From contig NC_079887.1 in the NCBI RefSeq assembly GCF_029227915.1, positions 19,403,650 to 19,467,649 of the forward strand: a stretch of DNA of 64,000 nucleotides, given 5' to 3'. Positions 52,814 to 62,891 of this stretch are shown here, piece by piece. The position numbers and the translations under genes are program-made. A model generated the notes under the pieces. That model did not search any database, was not told the DNA's origin, and saw only the letters and a list, made by a program, of their open reading frames with translations. Each line of letters begins with the position of its first letter. The stretch's first letter is position 1. Source of the DNA: Hydractinia symbiolongicarpus. Its lineage: Eukaryota > Cnidaria > Hydrozoa > Anthoathecata > Hydractiniidae.

Positions 52814-55800
52814 CTACAGTTTTAATCTGCTATACTTAGTTGATTGCTCAATGATAACTTCACGGTCTTCTCTCTCTGATGGTGCTACAGTCAAACTGAG
52901 CTTACGTTTGCTGCGCTTTTCCGTGGTTACCTTTCTATTTTCTTCAACTCGTGTGATTATATTACCGAGTATGTCAACAAGGTAATTATATTCTTTTGCG
53001 ACTTTCTCCTTTTTGGCGACAAAACGTTTTGTTGGTTTGCTATAGGCAATGCGAAAAATTGGTTTCACATTGCCCTCTTTTTCAGCTTTTTTAGATGTCT
53101 CCTAAATGATTAGTTTTCAGATTATATATTTGCTGTACGTAATTAAAACAAAAAAGTAAGACGTATTCGTACCTGTTCTCTATCCACATTTAAGTTATGA
53201 TCCAAAATGGCTAACTGAGTACCCGCAATCATTTTTTCCATATTGAAAAAAATGGATTTGGGGAGATAGCGGATTTTGACACTATGAAATACTTCCAACA
53301 ATGTGGTATAGACCAATCGGGTCATGTGGAAAAAATCAGCGACAACTTGTCTTTGAAGAACAATAGATTTGAACTTCTCATAAACTTGCGTTCCTTTCTT
53401 TAACCACTTCTTGCGTCGAATGTCAGTGTCGTTGAGTTCACATTTTAGGTAATTTTTATTTTCAACGAAATTGGAATGGCGGTTTACAACATGATGCATA
53501 ATGGAACAAAAACGCTCTCGTAAGTCATTCGGATCACCATTACACGTTAAAACAGACCAGTATAAATGATTTACTGTCGCAGGGGCCCATTCTACCAGCA
53601 GATGGAACCCTAAAGAAAACAAACATTGGTTGGCTTCTTGTTGAGCAACGTTGTGAATTGGGCCTCTCGATCGCAGGTTTCAAAGCTTTAAACGATGAAA
53701 AGTGGCTGGACTACTTGTCTATGAAAAAGCTCAAGTTCAAAAGGACTCTCCGATCTATTGATAATGGAATAATGATTGAACCTGGTGAAAATGGCACTTT
53801 CAACAACCAAGTGTCTAAAGTTTTTAATGATTTGCCAAAAAATATACGTAACCTAGATTCAATTTCAACATTTTACAGTCAAACGAAAAAATATTTTTTA
53901 GATAAATCAATCGCCATTGCCTTAGCAAGGGAAGGCTAGGTTCTCCGATTGTATAAGCATTTCCTTATCAATTTCTGCTAAACCAACTCTATCAAGCGCG
54001 GGTCCGAGTTTCCCTATTTTTCAACCTCCACCAAGTTACCAAGATTTTCTTATTTCCAAATCTCGTTTAGACATATCGAACCATATGATAATCTCTGAGC
54101 CTCCACAGTGAGCCTTCCTATGCTTGGGTTTTATATTATAGAATTTTTTTAATTTTTTTTTTTTTTTTTTTTTTTTTTTATATATATATATATAGTATAC
54201 GAAGTCTTTCAGAGTCGAAGGAGACCTTCCGCCGATATACAACTATAGCCTATGCTTTTCCTCTATTTAATCTATCAACAACCATTTAACAAAACCTAAA
54301 TCTACAACTCTTATTGAAACCTAGATCTCCATGCTTCTTGTATCATTTTTGTTCTAAACTTTTTATTCTTATTGTTGTTATTATTATGTTATTATAGGGA
54401 TAAGAACCATTGTATAATGGAACCCGAATAAATGTCAAAAAACAAAAACAAAAAAAAAAAAAACAAAAAAAAAAACAGACGTGCTATAAATATATCTAAA
54501 TAGATGGCAATAAGCAACTTATATAACAATGACTCACCCTTTTTCTTTGAAGCTTTAGTCAGTTTTTTCACAAATCCTTTAGCAATGTTCCATGGATCAA
54601 ATTGGTGAAAGATGTGATTAAAGCAAGGATCGGTCCTCATCAATTTTCGAATTTGACCGTTTCTATCAGTAGCAACCACTTCTCTTTGAAGTTTATGTTT
54701 TTTCTGAATGTTTTCAGGGCAACGAATAAATCCTTCCTTTTCCATATTTTGAGAGTTTTTGACCTACGGCAAGAGCGGTGTTTATTTTATTATGACGAAA
54801 TACAAAAATTATGACGTTACAAAGGAATGCAATGACTGACCTTGCGAACATGAACAATGTTGAATTCAATAATTTTGTTTGTGTTGACATCCATTGCAGA
54901 TACTGTTGAGTATGTTGCGTTGTGTCCAGGAGTGTCACACTGTCCATCAAGGGCAAGTTCTAACTGCCTATCCTCTTACTTTATATCGTCAATAAGTTTA
55001 GACTTATGTTTTCTCCATGCTTTTTCTATCTCCGGAAAAACATAGTCACCTCGTAGACGGTAATAAGTGCTGCTGTCCAGAAATTTTAAGTTTAATACTT
55101 TTGCGAATCTAGGATGGACGAAGTTTTACTGTTAGTAACATATTAAACAGCGAGGCTGAGGGATGATTTCAGCTTTCGTAATCTACTGTTTCATTTTGTT
55201 AAATTGTAATTCAGCCATCTCGATCGCTGACGTTATGGACAAATTTCCTAATCCTCGTGTACTTTGCATTTCAGGTTGTGATACCCAAGATAAATCACAG
55301 CCATTCATGCAATTAAATTTGAGTTTTAACTGTGTACCTAGGTGGGAATAATGTCACAAACAGTTAAAAGATATTTCTTGTACTGCCATAATATTATGTA
55401 CCGTACACTCTTACCAGTATTACGCCGCATTTTGGACAGTACTTAAAAAGTGACTTTAGGCAGGATTCAAACACCAAGAAAATTCGCTCTTTCTTTTGCA
55501 CGGGAATTACTAAATTAATCTTTTCGTAATCTTCTTCAACGTCCGGCTCGTACATAGGATCAGTCTTGTAACAGCTATGTTAAGTGAAAATCAATATCAA
55601 GCATAGAGTATATATAACGCAACGGATTCATGTTTTGTGCGAAATTTTGATTCTTACCGCTCTTCTGACTTTTTCAACCACGAATCGTTGAATGATACAT
55701 CGTGCAATTCTTCTTCATTTGTCTCATCGTCTACGTTGTGTATACAACTCTTGTTGCTGCTTGTTATTAAAGATAATCCCAGCATGTTGGCGAAGAATTC

Positions 55801-56695
55801 TGGAGTCAGGTCTCTCATTTTTTCAATAGTGGTACTATTAAGTTGGGGGACAATGTTATCGTCGTCACAATCATCATCAAACTCGTAATTATCTTCATCA
55901 GTTTCATCATCATCAACATTTTCATCGTCATCAACATCGTCGTCTTTGTCCCAGTCGCCTTGGTCTAGGAAAAAAGAAACAAAATTTAATAACGATATGA
56001 TTGATTCTAAACAAAATTATAAGGAATGAATTTAAATTACCGTCAAGACGTCTTTGACAGTGAATGTTTGTTGTATCTGGCGTTACTTGTACACATTGAC
56101 TTCTGTGTCGAGGTCGCATATTAACTTGATACCCCATATTTCTGACACTAATTGGAGAAGTCTGGGTACCAATAGATCGCAAGACAACTTTTGGTTTACT
56201 AACGACAATAGGAGAATCAGTTTGTGTTCCACATGTGTTGCTAGCTTCCACTTATTCTTCATGCAATTCCATCACTACGGCAGTTTCCATGACCTAAAAT
56301 TTTAGATAACATGGAGTATATGCTCGACATGTGACTCCTATTAACAAATACCTATAAATTACCTCTTCTCTTTCTCTGCATTGGGCCCTTCGAACTGAGG
56401 CCTTTCTTTCCTTTGGTTGCTCTTGAAAACAAAATATTGTTGGGAAGGCATTTTTTAACAGCATTCTCGGGATTTTTCGCGGGAATATCTGGTGTTGCAT
56501 GTCCCAACTTGGATCAAAGCATTTTTCTTCAAAATGTTTTAAACAAACAAAGACCCTTTTAGGTAAATTTTTTCTCCGCAAAGCATGTATCCACTTTTTG
56601 CGCGTATCTTCATTTGACGGCAATTTAAAAAACTGAACTTTCTCGGGATTATTAGCCGTATGATTAGTACAACCTACAGCAGCACACCACGCCAT
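52814..56695 (-). pseudogene. THAP-domain Kolobok transposase, two nonsense codons and a LINE insertion
   Basis: Nine exons: 56695-56363, 56293-56041, 55964-55658, 55574-55415, 55337-55187, 55108-54841, 54763-54538, 53609-53173, 53101-52814. Exon 1 is a THAP zinc finger (WCAAVGC ... CLKHF, KKWIHAL). Exon 2 has two GTQT motifs, exon 3 an acidic linker, exon 4 a CPKCG knuckle. The catalytic part has LDGQCDTPGHNATYSTVSAM, ATDRNGQIRKLM, HQFDPWNIAKG, then TTLLEVFHS, YLPKSIFF and LAILDHNLNVDR, typical of Kolobok. TAA codons interrupt it at 56252-56254 and 54976-54978. A LINE fragment lies in the intron between exons 7 and 8. Element ends (TTAA duplication expected) were not found. Confidence 0.85.
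53631..54478 (+). mobile_element. 5'-truncated LINE (CR1/jockey-like tail) in a Kolobok intron
   Basis: The last about 100 codons of an RT protein (LSIAGFKALNDEKWL, FNDLPKNIRNLDS, TFYSQTKKYF; stop at 53939) are followed by about 500 bases of 3' UTR, AATAAA at 54429 and an A-rich tail to 54478. Orientation is opposite to the host gene. The left junction is uncertain and no target duplication was found. Confidence 0.7.
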
Positions 56696-56855
56696 TTTAA
56701 GAAATATCGAAAAAAAGTTTTTGAGCATAAATGTTTTTAAAATATATCGACGGGGGTTAAATTGTATAAAATAAATTAAAGTTTCTATTATAAATTATTA
56801 ATAGGTTTAAGAACAAACTTCGCGTGCGGTGTGTGTGAAGAGGAAGGCTTCTGTA

Positions 56856-57747
56856 TCTATATAATAATACGCCAGTTCCGTGTGTCTGTAACAGGCAAAG
56901 TGGATATGTTCATTTTCCTTTAATCTTACCGAAATTTTCTTTGAAGTAACCGAAAAATGCATGTCTAATATGCTAAATTTTCTGACGGTACGGCGCGACG
57001 TCAATAACACCACTTTAACGTCAATATCCTATATTAAATTAATGAAGCCGTTACAGTGCACTTAAAACTTTGAGGCCAAATAACTTGGAAACGAGGTGGT
57101 GACGTCAATGATTTTTCACTGCGTGGGTAACTAGGGACCACCTGGGACCAATTTGGGTAAGTTTCCCAAACCTGGATCCCCGAATCCGTTTCGGAATGGA
57201 CGGGTTGATGACGTCATCACAAAACCTTCAAATCCCAATATTTCTGCAACCGTTTGTCAAAAGTGCACGTTCCTATACATTTTCTTGATCAGCATTTCAA
57301 GATCTATACGATGAATGCAACGGGTGTACGAATTTGTGAAGAAATTTTTTTTGAAACTTTTGATAGAATCTTTGCTGACGTCAGCAAAATTTTAAAGCCC
57401 TTAAATCTCCTTAGGCGTTTGTCAAAAACATAGGATACTATACATTTTCTTGATCAGCGTTTCAAGATCTATACGATGAAGGCAACAGGTATACAAATTT
57501 CTAAAAAAAAGTTTTGGGGGGTTTGACTGGCCATTGCTGACGTCAGCAAAATTTTAAAACCCTTATATCTCATTAACCGCTCATCAAAAGCACATGATCA
57601 TATACATTTTCTTGATCAGCAGTTTAAGCTCTACACAATAGAGGCAACGTGGAAACACAGTTCTACTTTTTTTTGTGGATGGGTTGCTGACGTCATCAAA
57701 ATTTTTATTCTGCCTCAGTGGATTTTTCCACGGGCTTTATCGACTAG
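56856..57747 (+). mobile_element. Helitron-like element A (892 bp)
   Basis: Begins TCTATATAATAATACGCC after A; ends with hairpin GTGGATTTTTCCAC, then GGGCTTTATCGACTAG. The interior has about three tandem copies of a ~170-bp repeat with TTTTCTTGATCAGC and several TGACGTCA palindromes. No protein, so non-autonomous. Confidence 0.8.
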
Positions 57748-58322
57748 TCTATATAATAATACGCCAGTTCTGTCTGTCTGTGACTTTTGCAAAGTGGATA
57801 AAATTTCTTTGATAAAGTCTATAAAACATCGTCTATAAATTTGTTCTGTAAATTACCAAACTTTGACGTTAAAGCAATATTGACGTCAAAGGAAAGTATA
57901 TTAAGATTAGTGAAGCCATTGCATTGCACTTTTAAATTTAAGGCTAAATAACTTGGAAACGGGTGAAAATAACTGACGTCATCTCCTGCGTAGGTAACTA
58001 GGGACCACCTTTGACCAATTTGGATAAGTTTCCCAAACCTGGGTCCCTGAATCCGTTTCGGGAATGGACTGGTTGATGACGTCATCAAAAAACCTTCAAA
58101 CCCTAATATCTCTGCAACCGTTTGTCAAAAATACACGATCCTATACATTTTCTTGATCAGCGTTTCAAGATCTATACGATGAAGGCAACAGGCATACACA
58201 TTTCTGAAAAAAAAAGTTTTGTGTTCTGACATGTCTCTGCTGACGTCATCAAATTTTAAATGACGGTTATTTTTCTCTGTTATCCTGCCTAAGTGGATTT
58301 TTCCACGGGCCTTATCGACTAG
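57748..58322 (+). mobile_element. Helitron-like element B (575 bp), abutting A
   Basis: Starts TCTATATAATAATACGCC at the base after the CTAG of element A; ends with the hairpin and CTTATCGACTAG, then T. The 89-aa frame inside is repeated identically in 60218-60790 but shows no domain. Confidence 0.82.
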
Positions 58323-58769
58323 TTTTCTATAAAATTGCTTACGTCACAGTAAATCGATTATGCTATATCGCACTTGATCGTGTTTTCATCAGAAACTATC
58401 ATGGCGGTCGAAGAAGGACACTCTCGTTGCGAAGGTTAAACTTTAAAGAACAATATTGTGCGTAAGAATTACTTTTTAAGATATATTAATGCTGAATTAT
58501 TGTTTCGTGCTATATGAAGTTTTTATATGTAAATATTTATAAAAGATAAAATTATTTATATATTATATAAAAACGAGTTAAAAATTTTTTCGTGAAGATG
58601 ATGTAGACTAAAAAGATTCGAGAAGGAGATAGCTGCGAGAACGAAAAAGAGAGGACTGTTGGGGACTTGATGCCTAATGTGTGCCAGAATATTAGAACAA
58701 ACAAACAACAAAAATAAATATTGAAACAACAAACAATATAAAAAACAATATAATAACTAAAACAGAATG
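58323..58769. other. Spacer, no feature recognised
   Basis: A+T-rich sequence between element B and the LINE fragment. Nothing supported. Confidence 0.6.
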
Positions 58770-59416
58770 TCAAAGCCTGGCTTCGTCACATGCGAAGCTG
58801 AAGTCATCAGCTGGCTCCACGTTAACCTTCACAGAACGACTACCCCTCAGACACAACAAAGCAGAACGCATTATTACAAAACTTAATTTACATCTTATCC
58901 ATGACATTATTTGTTCATACTTTTGTCCCGTCTTGTTAGCAATCTTTTCAGCGAGATGTTTGTGAAATATGGTACCTTCTTGACTCATACCTCCATTAAT
59001 GGAAAAAACAAGTGTTCAAGGTTGATGACGCGGTCGTTATATTTCCTCTTCTTTTCGCTCTCGTGATTCCTATATATTGCTGCTACTGGAATGTTCACTT
59101 GTGAGTTGCAGTTGACATTGGTAATTCGAACGTCCAAATAAGCGGATTGTCCCGGATGCCAAAAACCGCGAGCTCGAATATCTAGTCGGGCTTCATCATT
59201 TTCAACCGGTTGTAGTTTCGGTTCAATTTCAACGTCATTGCATGCCATTTTAAGAAGGTTTGCCTCAAAATCTCTTACGTTATCGTGACGAATAGAAACA
59301 AATCCTCCCTTTTTGCAGTTCATGGCATGATTCGTATCGAATGGTTGTCCACATGCACACTTTGATGGTAAGTTAGACAGGGCGCTGAGTTCTGAAAAAT
59401 AAACGAGTTCGTGCAA
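58770..59416 (-). pseudogene. C-terminal fragment of a retroelement protein with restriction-like endonuclease
   Basis: Two minus-strand frames (59416-58985 and 58988-58770) read as one protein with a frameshift near 59005. It has a CACGQPF...HAMNCKKGG zinc knuckle, RHDNVRDFEANLL, then ARLDIRARGFWHPGQSAYLD followed by VRI, which resembles a PD-(D/E)xK nuclease core, and SWIRCKLSF...SALLCLRGSRS at the end. I recall this tail on long RT-bearing ORFs of cnidarians. The RT part itself is missing. Family assignment is from memory. Confidence 0.55.
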
Positions 59417-59569
59417 ATTCGGGGGAACTTACAAAAACTTCACCAGATGATACATAAATACTTAGTATAAACGATTTTACTTACTGGCCTTCTTAATTCT
59501 ACTTGCATATATTCCAAAAACAAAAAATATAAACATGTATGAACGATGTTTTTCTTCGGTCCTTCACCG

Positions 59570-60218
59570 CCATATTTTTATGAAATCGAATGTTGCAAAA
59601 CATTCTTTTATTTCCGATCGAATAATTTCACGGGGGTGAATGTAAAATGAATTCATTAACAATACATTTTATTACCTGTTGTTATCAATTTTCAATATTT
59701 CATTCTTTTTTTTAAATATATAATGCTTTTGTAAAAGCAGATAGTTTAGATTTTTGTTCTTTCGAAACTAAATATGTTACATTTGAACAAACAACACAAA
59801 CCCCCGTGTTCTTATTCGTGAGCTAAATGTGGTAACGCGGGAGTTTCTACAGCTGGAGGAGGGATAAAAAACAGGTTGCAATGAATGTGCGAAAGAAAAT
59901 TTATCGAAAATGAGCTCAAAGAAACCGATGAAACTCGTTCTATCTCCAGCTAAAAAAAGTAAGCAAGAAGTGAAATGTATTATACACAACAACAATTACA
60001 AGAAAGAAACAAAGTTAAGAGCATTCACAGAAAAATCAGCCGAAAAAGTGAAAATAGCAAGGTATGTTGCAAGTTTGATTATATTGTTTTATTTTTTAAT
60101 TTATGGTTTTCATGACTTTATTGTAACAGCGCTATACTTCCGTTTTTTATAGTGAAATTCGAAATGATGAAAATGTCACTGATTTAGTGAGCGGCGATCT
60201 TTCCGATTTGAAATTTCA
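59570..60218 (+). pseudogene. Duplicated 5' end of the unknown zinc gene, truncated by a Helitron
   Basis: Almost identical to 62558-63206. Exon A (59910-60060) and the start of exon B (60153-60218) are present; the coding sequence stops at GAAATTTCA where an inverted Helitron begins. The promoter-proximal 300 bases are duplicated too. Confidence 0.85.
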
Positions 60219-60790
60219 GTCGATAAGGCCCGTGGAAAAATCCACTTAGGCAGGATAACAGAGAAAAATAACCGTCATTTAAAATTTGATGACGTCAGCA
60301 GAGACATGTCAGAACACAAAACTTTTTTTTTCAGAAATGTGTATGCCTGTTGCCTTCATCGTATAGATCTTGAAACGCTGATCAAGAAAATGTATAGGAT
60401 CGTGTATTTTTGACAAACGGTTGCAGAGATATTAGGGTTTGAAGGTTTTTTGATGACGTCATCAACCAGTCCATTCCCGAAACGGATTCAGGGACCCAGG
60501 TTTGGGAAACTTATCCAAATTGGTCAAAGGTGGTCCCTAGTTACCTACGCAGGAGATGACGTCAGTTATTTTCACCCGTTTCCAAGTTATTTAGCCTTAA
60601 ATTTAAAAGTGCAATGCAATGGCTTCACTAATCTTAATATACTTTCCTTTGACGTCAATATTGCTTTAACGTCAAAGTTTGGTAATTTACAGAACAAATT
60701 TATAGACGATGTTTTATAGACTTTATCAAAGAAATTTTATCCACTTTGCAAAAGTCACAGACAGACAGAACTGGCGTATTATTATATAGA
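60218..60790 (-). mobile_element. Helitron-like element B', inverted copy
   Basis: Reverse complement of element B (57748-58322), with near-complete identity. Its 5' end TCTATATAATAATACGCC is intact and is preceded (on its own strand) by ATCGACTAG, the last bases of another Helitron. Its 3' end stops at TTATCGACT, without AG, at the junction with the gene fragment. Confidence 0.8.
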
Positions 60791-60839
60791 CTAGTCGATA
60801 TTATTTTTTCGTAAAATCATTAATGAAAAAACAAAAAAC

Positions 60840-61460
60840 AGTCATTTCAAAAATTTTAAAATTAATTTAATTAATTATTAATTATTTAATTAATTTAAAA
60901 TTTTAAATTTAAAATTTCAAAATATTTTAAAAATTTTGATGTGTTTCATAACCTTTTTGTGGAAGATTAATGGGTAATGGCAATATACGACATGCTGAAT
61001 GAACTTATTTTTGTATATATACAATGTTTGTTGATTCAAGTTTATTCTTTGCTTACTTACTGTATGCACTGAAATGACTGTTTTTTTAAAAATTTTGATG
61101 TGTTTCATAACCTTTTTGTGGAAGATTAATGGGTAATGGCAATATTCGACATATTTACATTTTGTGTAAACTTTTGTTTATGAACCGTATATATACAATG
61201 TTTGTTGATTCAAGTTTATTCTTTGCTTACTTACTGTATGCACTGAAATGACTGTTTTTTTAAAAATTTTGATGTGTTTCATAACCTTTTTGTGGAAGAT
61301 TAATGGGTAATGGCAATATACGACATGCTGAATGAACTTATTTTTGTTGATTTAGATGTGTTTCTCAAAAACCGATCTGTTTTACATTTTGTGTAAACTT
61401 TTGTTTATGAACCGTATATATACAATGTTTGTTGATTCAAGTTTATTCTTTGCTTATTAG
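60840..61460. repeat. Tandem repeat, three units of about 159-174 bp
   Basis: The marker TTTTGATGTGTTTCATAACC recurs at about 60934, 61093 and 61267. Each unit also has GGAAGATTAATGGGTAATGG and GTTGATTCAAGTTTATTC. A palindromic AT-rich stretch (AATTAATTATTAATTA) lies just left at 60850-60920. No gene. Confidence 0.85.
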
Positions 61461-62327
61461 TTCCGTGTGTCTGTAACAGGCAAAGTGGATATGTTCATTT
61501 TCCTTTAATCTTACCGAAATTTTCTTTGAAGTAACCGAAAAATGCATGTCTAATATGCTAAATTTTCTGACGGTACGGCGCGACGTCAATAACACCACTT
61601 TAACGTCAATATCCTATATTAAATTAATGAAGCCGTTACAGTGCACTTAAAACTTTGAGGCCAAATAACTTGGAAACGAGGTGGTGACGTCAATGATTTT
61701 TCACTGCGTGGGTAACTAGGGACCACCTGGGACCAATTTGGGTAAGTTTCCCAAACCTGGATCCCCGAATCCGTTTCGGAATGGACGGGTTGATGACGTC
61801 ATCACAAAACCTTCAAATCCCAATATTTCTGCAACCGTTTGTCAAAAGTGCACGTTCCTATACATTTTCTTGATCAGCATTTCAAGATCTATACGATAAA
61901 TGCAACGGGTGTACGAATTTGTGAAGAAATTTTTTTTGGAACTTTTGATAGGGACTTTGCTGACGTCAGCAAAATTTTAAAGCCCTTAAATCTCCTTAGG
62001 CGTTTGTCAAAAACATAGGATACTATACATTTTCTTGATCAGCGTTTCAAGATCTATACGATGAAGGCAACAGGTATACAAATTTCTAAAAAAAAGTTTT
62101 GGGGGGTTTGACTGGCCATTGCTGACGTCAGCAAAATTTTAAAACCCTTATATCTCATTAACCGCTCATCAAAAGCACATGATCATATACATTTTCTTGA
62201 TCAGCAGTTTAAGCTCTACACAATAGAGGCAACGTGGAAACACAGTTCTACTTTTTTTTGTGGATGGGTTGCTGACGTCATCAAAATTTTTATTCTGCCT
62301 CAGTGGATTTTTCCACGGGCTTTATCG
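61461..62327 (+). mobile_element. Helitron-like element A', 5' truncated
   Basis: Copy of element A (56856-57747) lacking the first about 20 bases (TCTATATAATAATACGCC). Ends with the same hairpin, then TTTATCGACT without AG, running directly into inverted gene sequence. Confidence 0.8.
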
Positions 62328-62557
62328 ACTGAAATTTCAAATCGGAAAGATCGCCGCTCACTAAATCAGTGACATTTTCATCATTTCGAATTTCACTATA
62401 AAAAACGGAAGTATAGCGCTGTTACAATAAAGTCATGAAAACCATAAATTAAAAAATAAAACAATATAATCAAACTTGCAACATACCTTGCTATTTTCAC
62501 TTTTTCGGCTGATTTTTCTGTGAATGCTCTTAACTTTGTTTCTTTCTTGTATACTAT
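62328..62557 (-). pseudogene. Inverted fragment of the unknown zinc gene
   Basis: Reverse complement of the exon A 3' part, intron and exon B start, equivalent to about 59998-60218. It reads as a third copy of that segment. Confidence 0.85.
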
Positions 62558-62891
62558 TTTTATGAAATCGAATGTTGCAAAACATTCTTTTATTTCCGAT
62601 CGAATAATTTCACGGGGGTGAATGTAAAATGAATTCATTAACAATACATTTTATTACCTGTTGTTATCAATTTTCAATATTTCATTCTTTTTTTTAAATA
62701 TATAATGCTTTTGTAAAAGCAGATAGTTTAGATTTTTGTTCTTTCGAAACTAAATATGTTACATTTGAACAAACAACACAAACCCCCGTGTTCTTATTCG
62801 TGAGCTAAATGTGGTAACGCGGGAGTTTCTACAGCTGGAGGAGGGATAAAAAACAGGTTGCAATGAATGTGCGAAAGAAAATTTATCGAAA

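Noticed and set aside
57819-58088. An 89-aa frame repeated identically at 60450-60719, possibly a small Helitron gene.
   Set aside because: It lies in two recent copies of the same non-autonomous element and is not kept open in elements A or A'.
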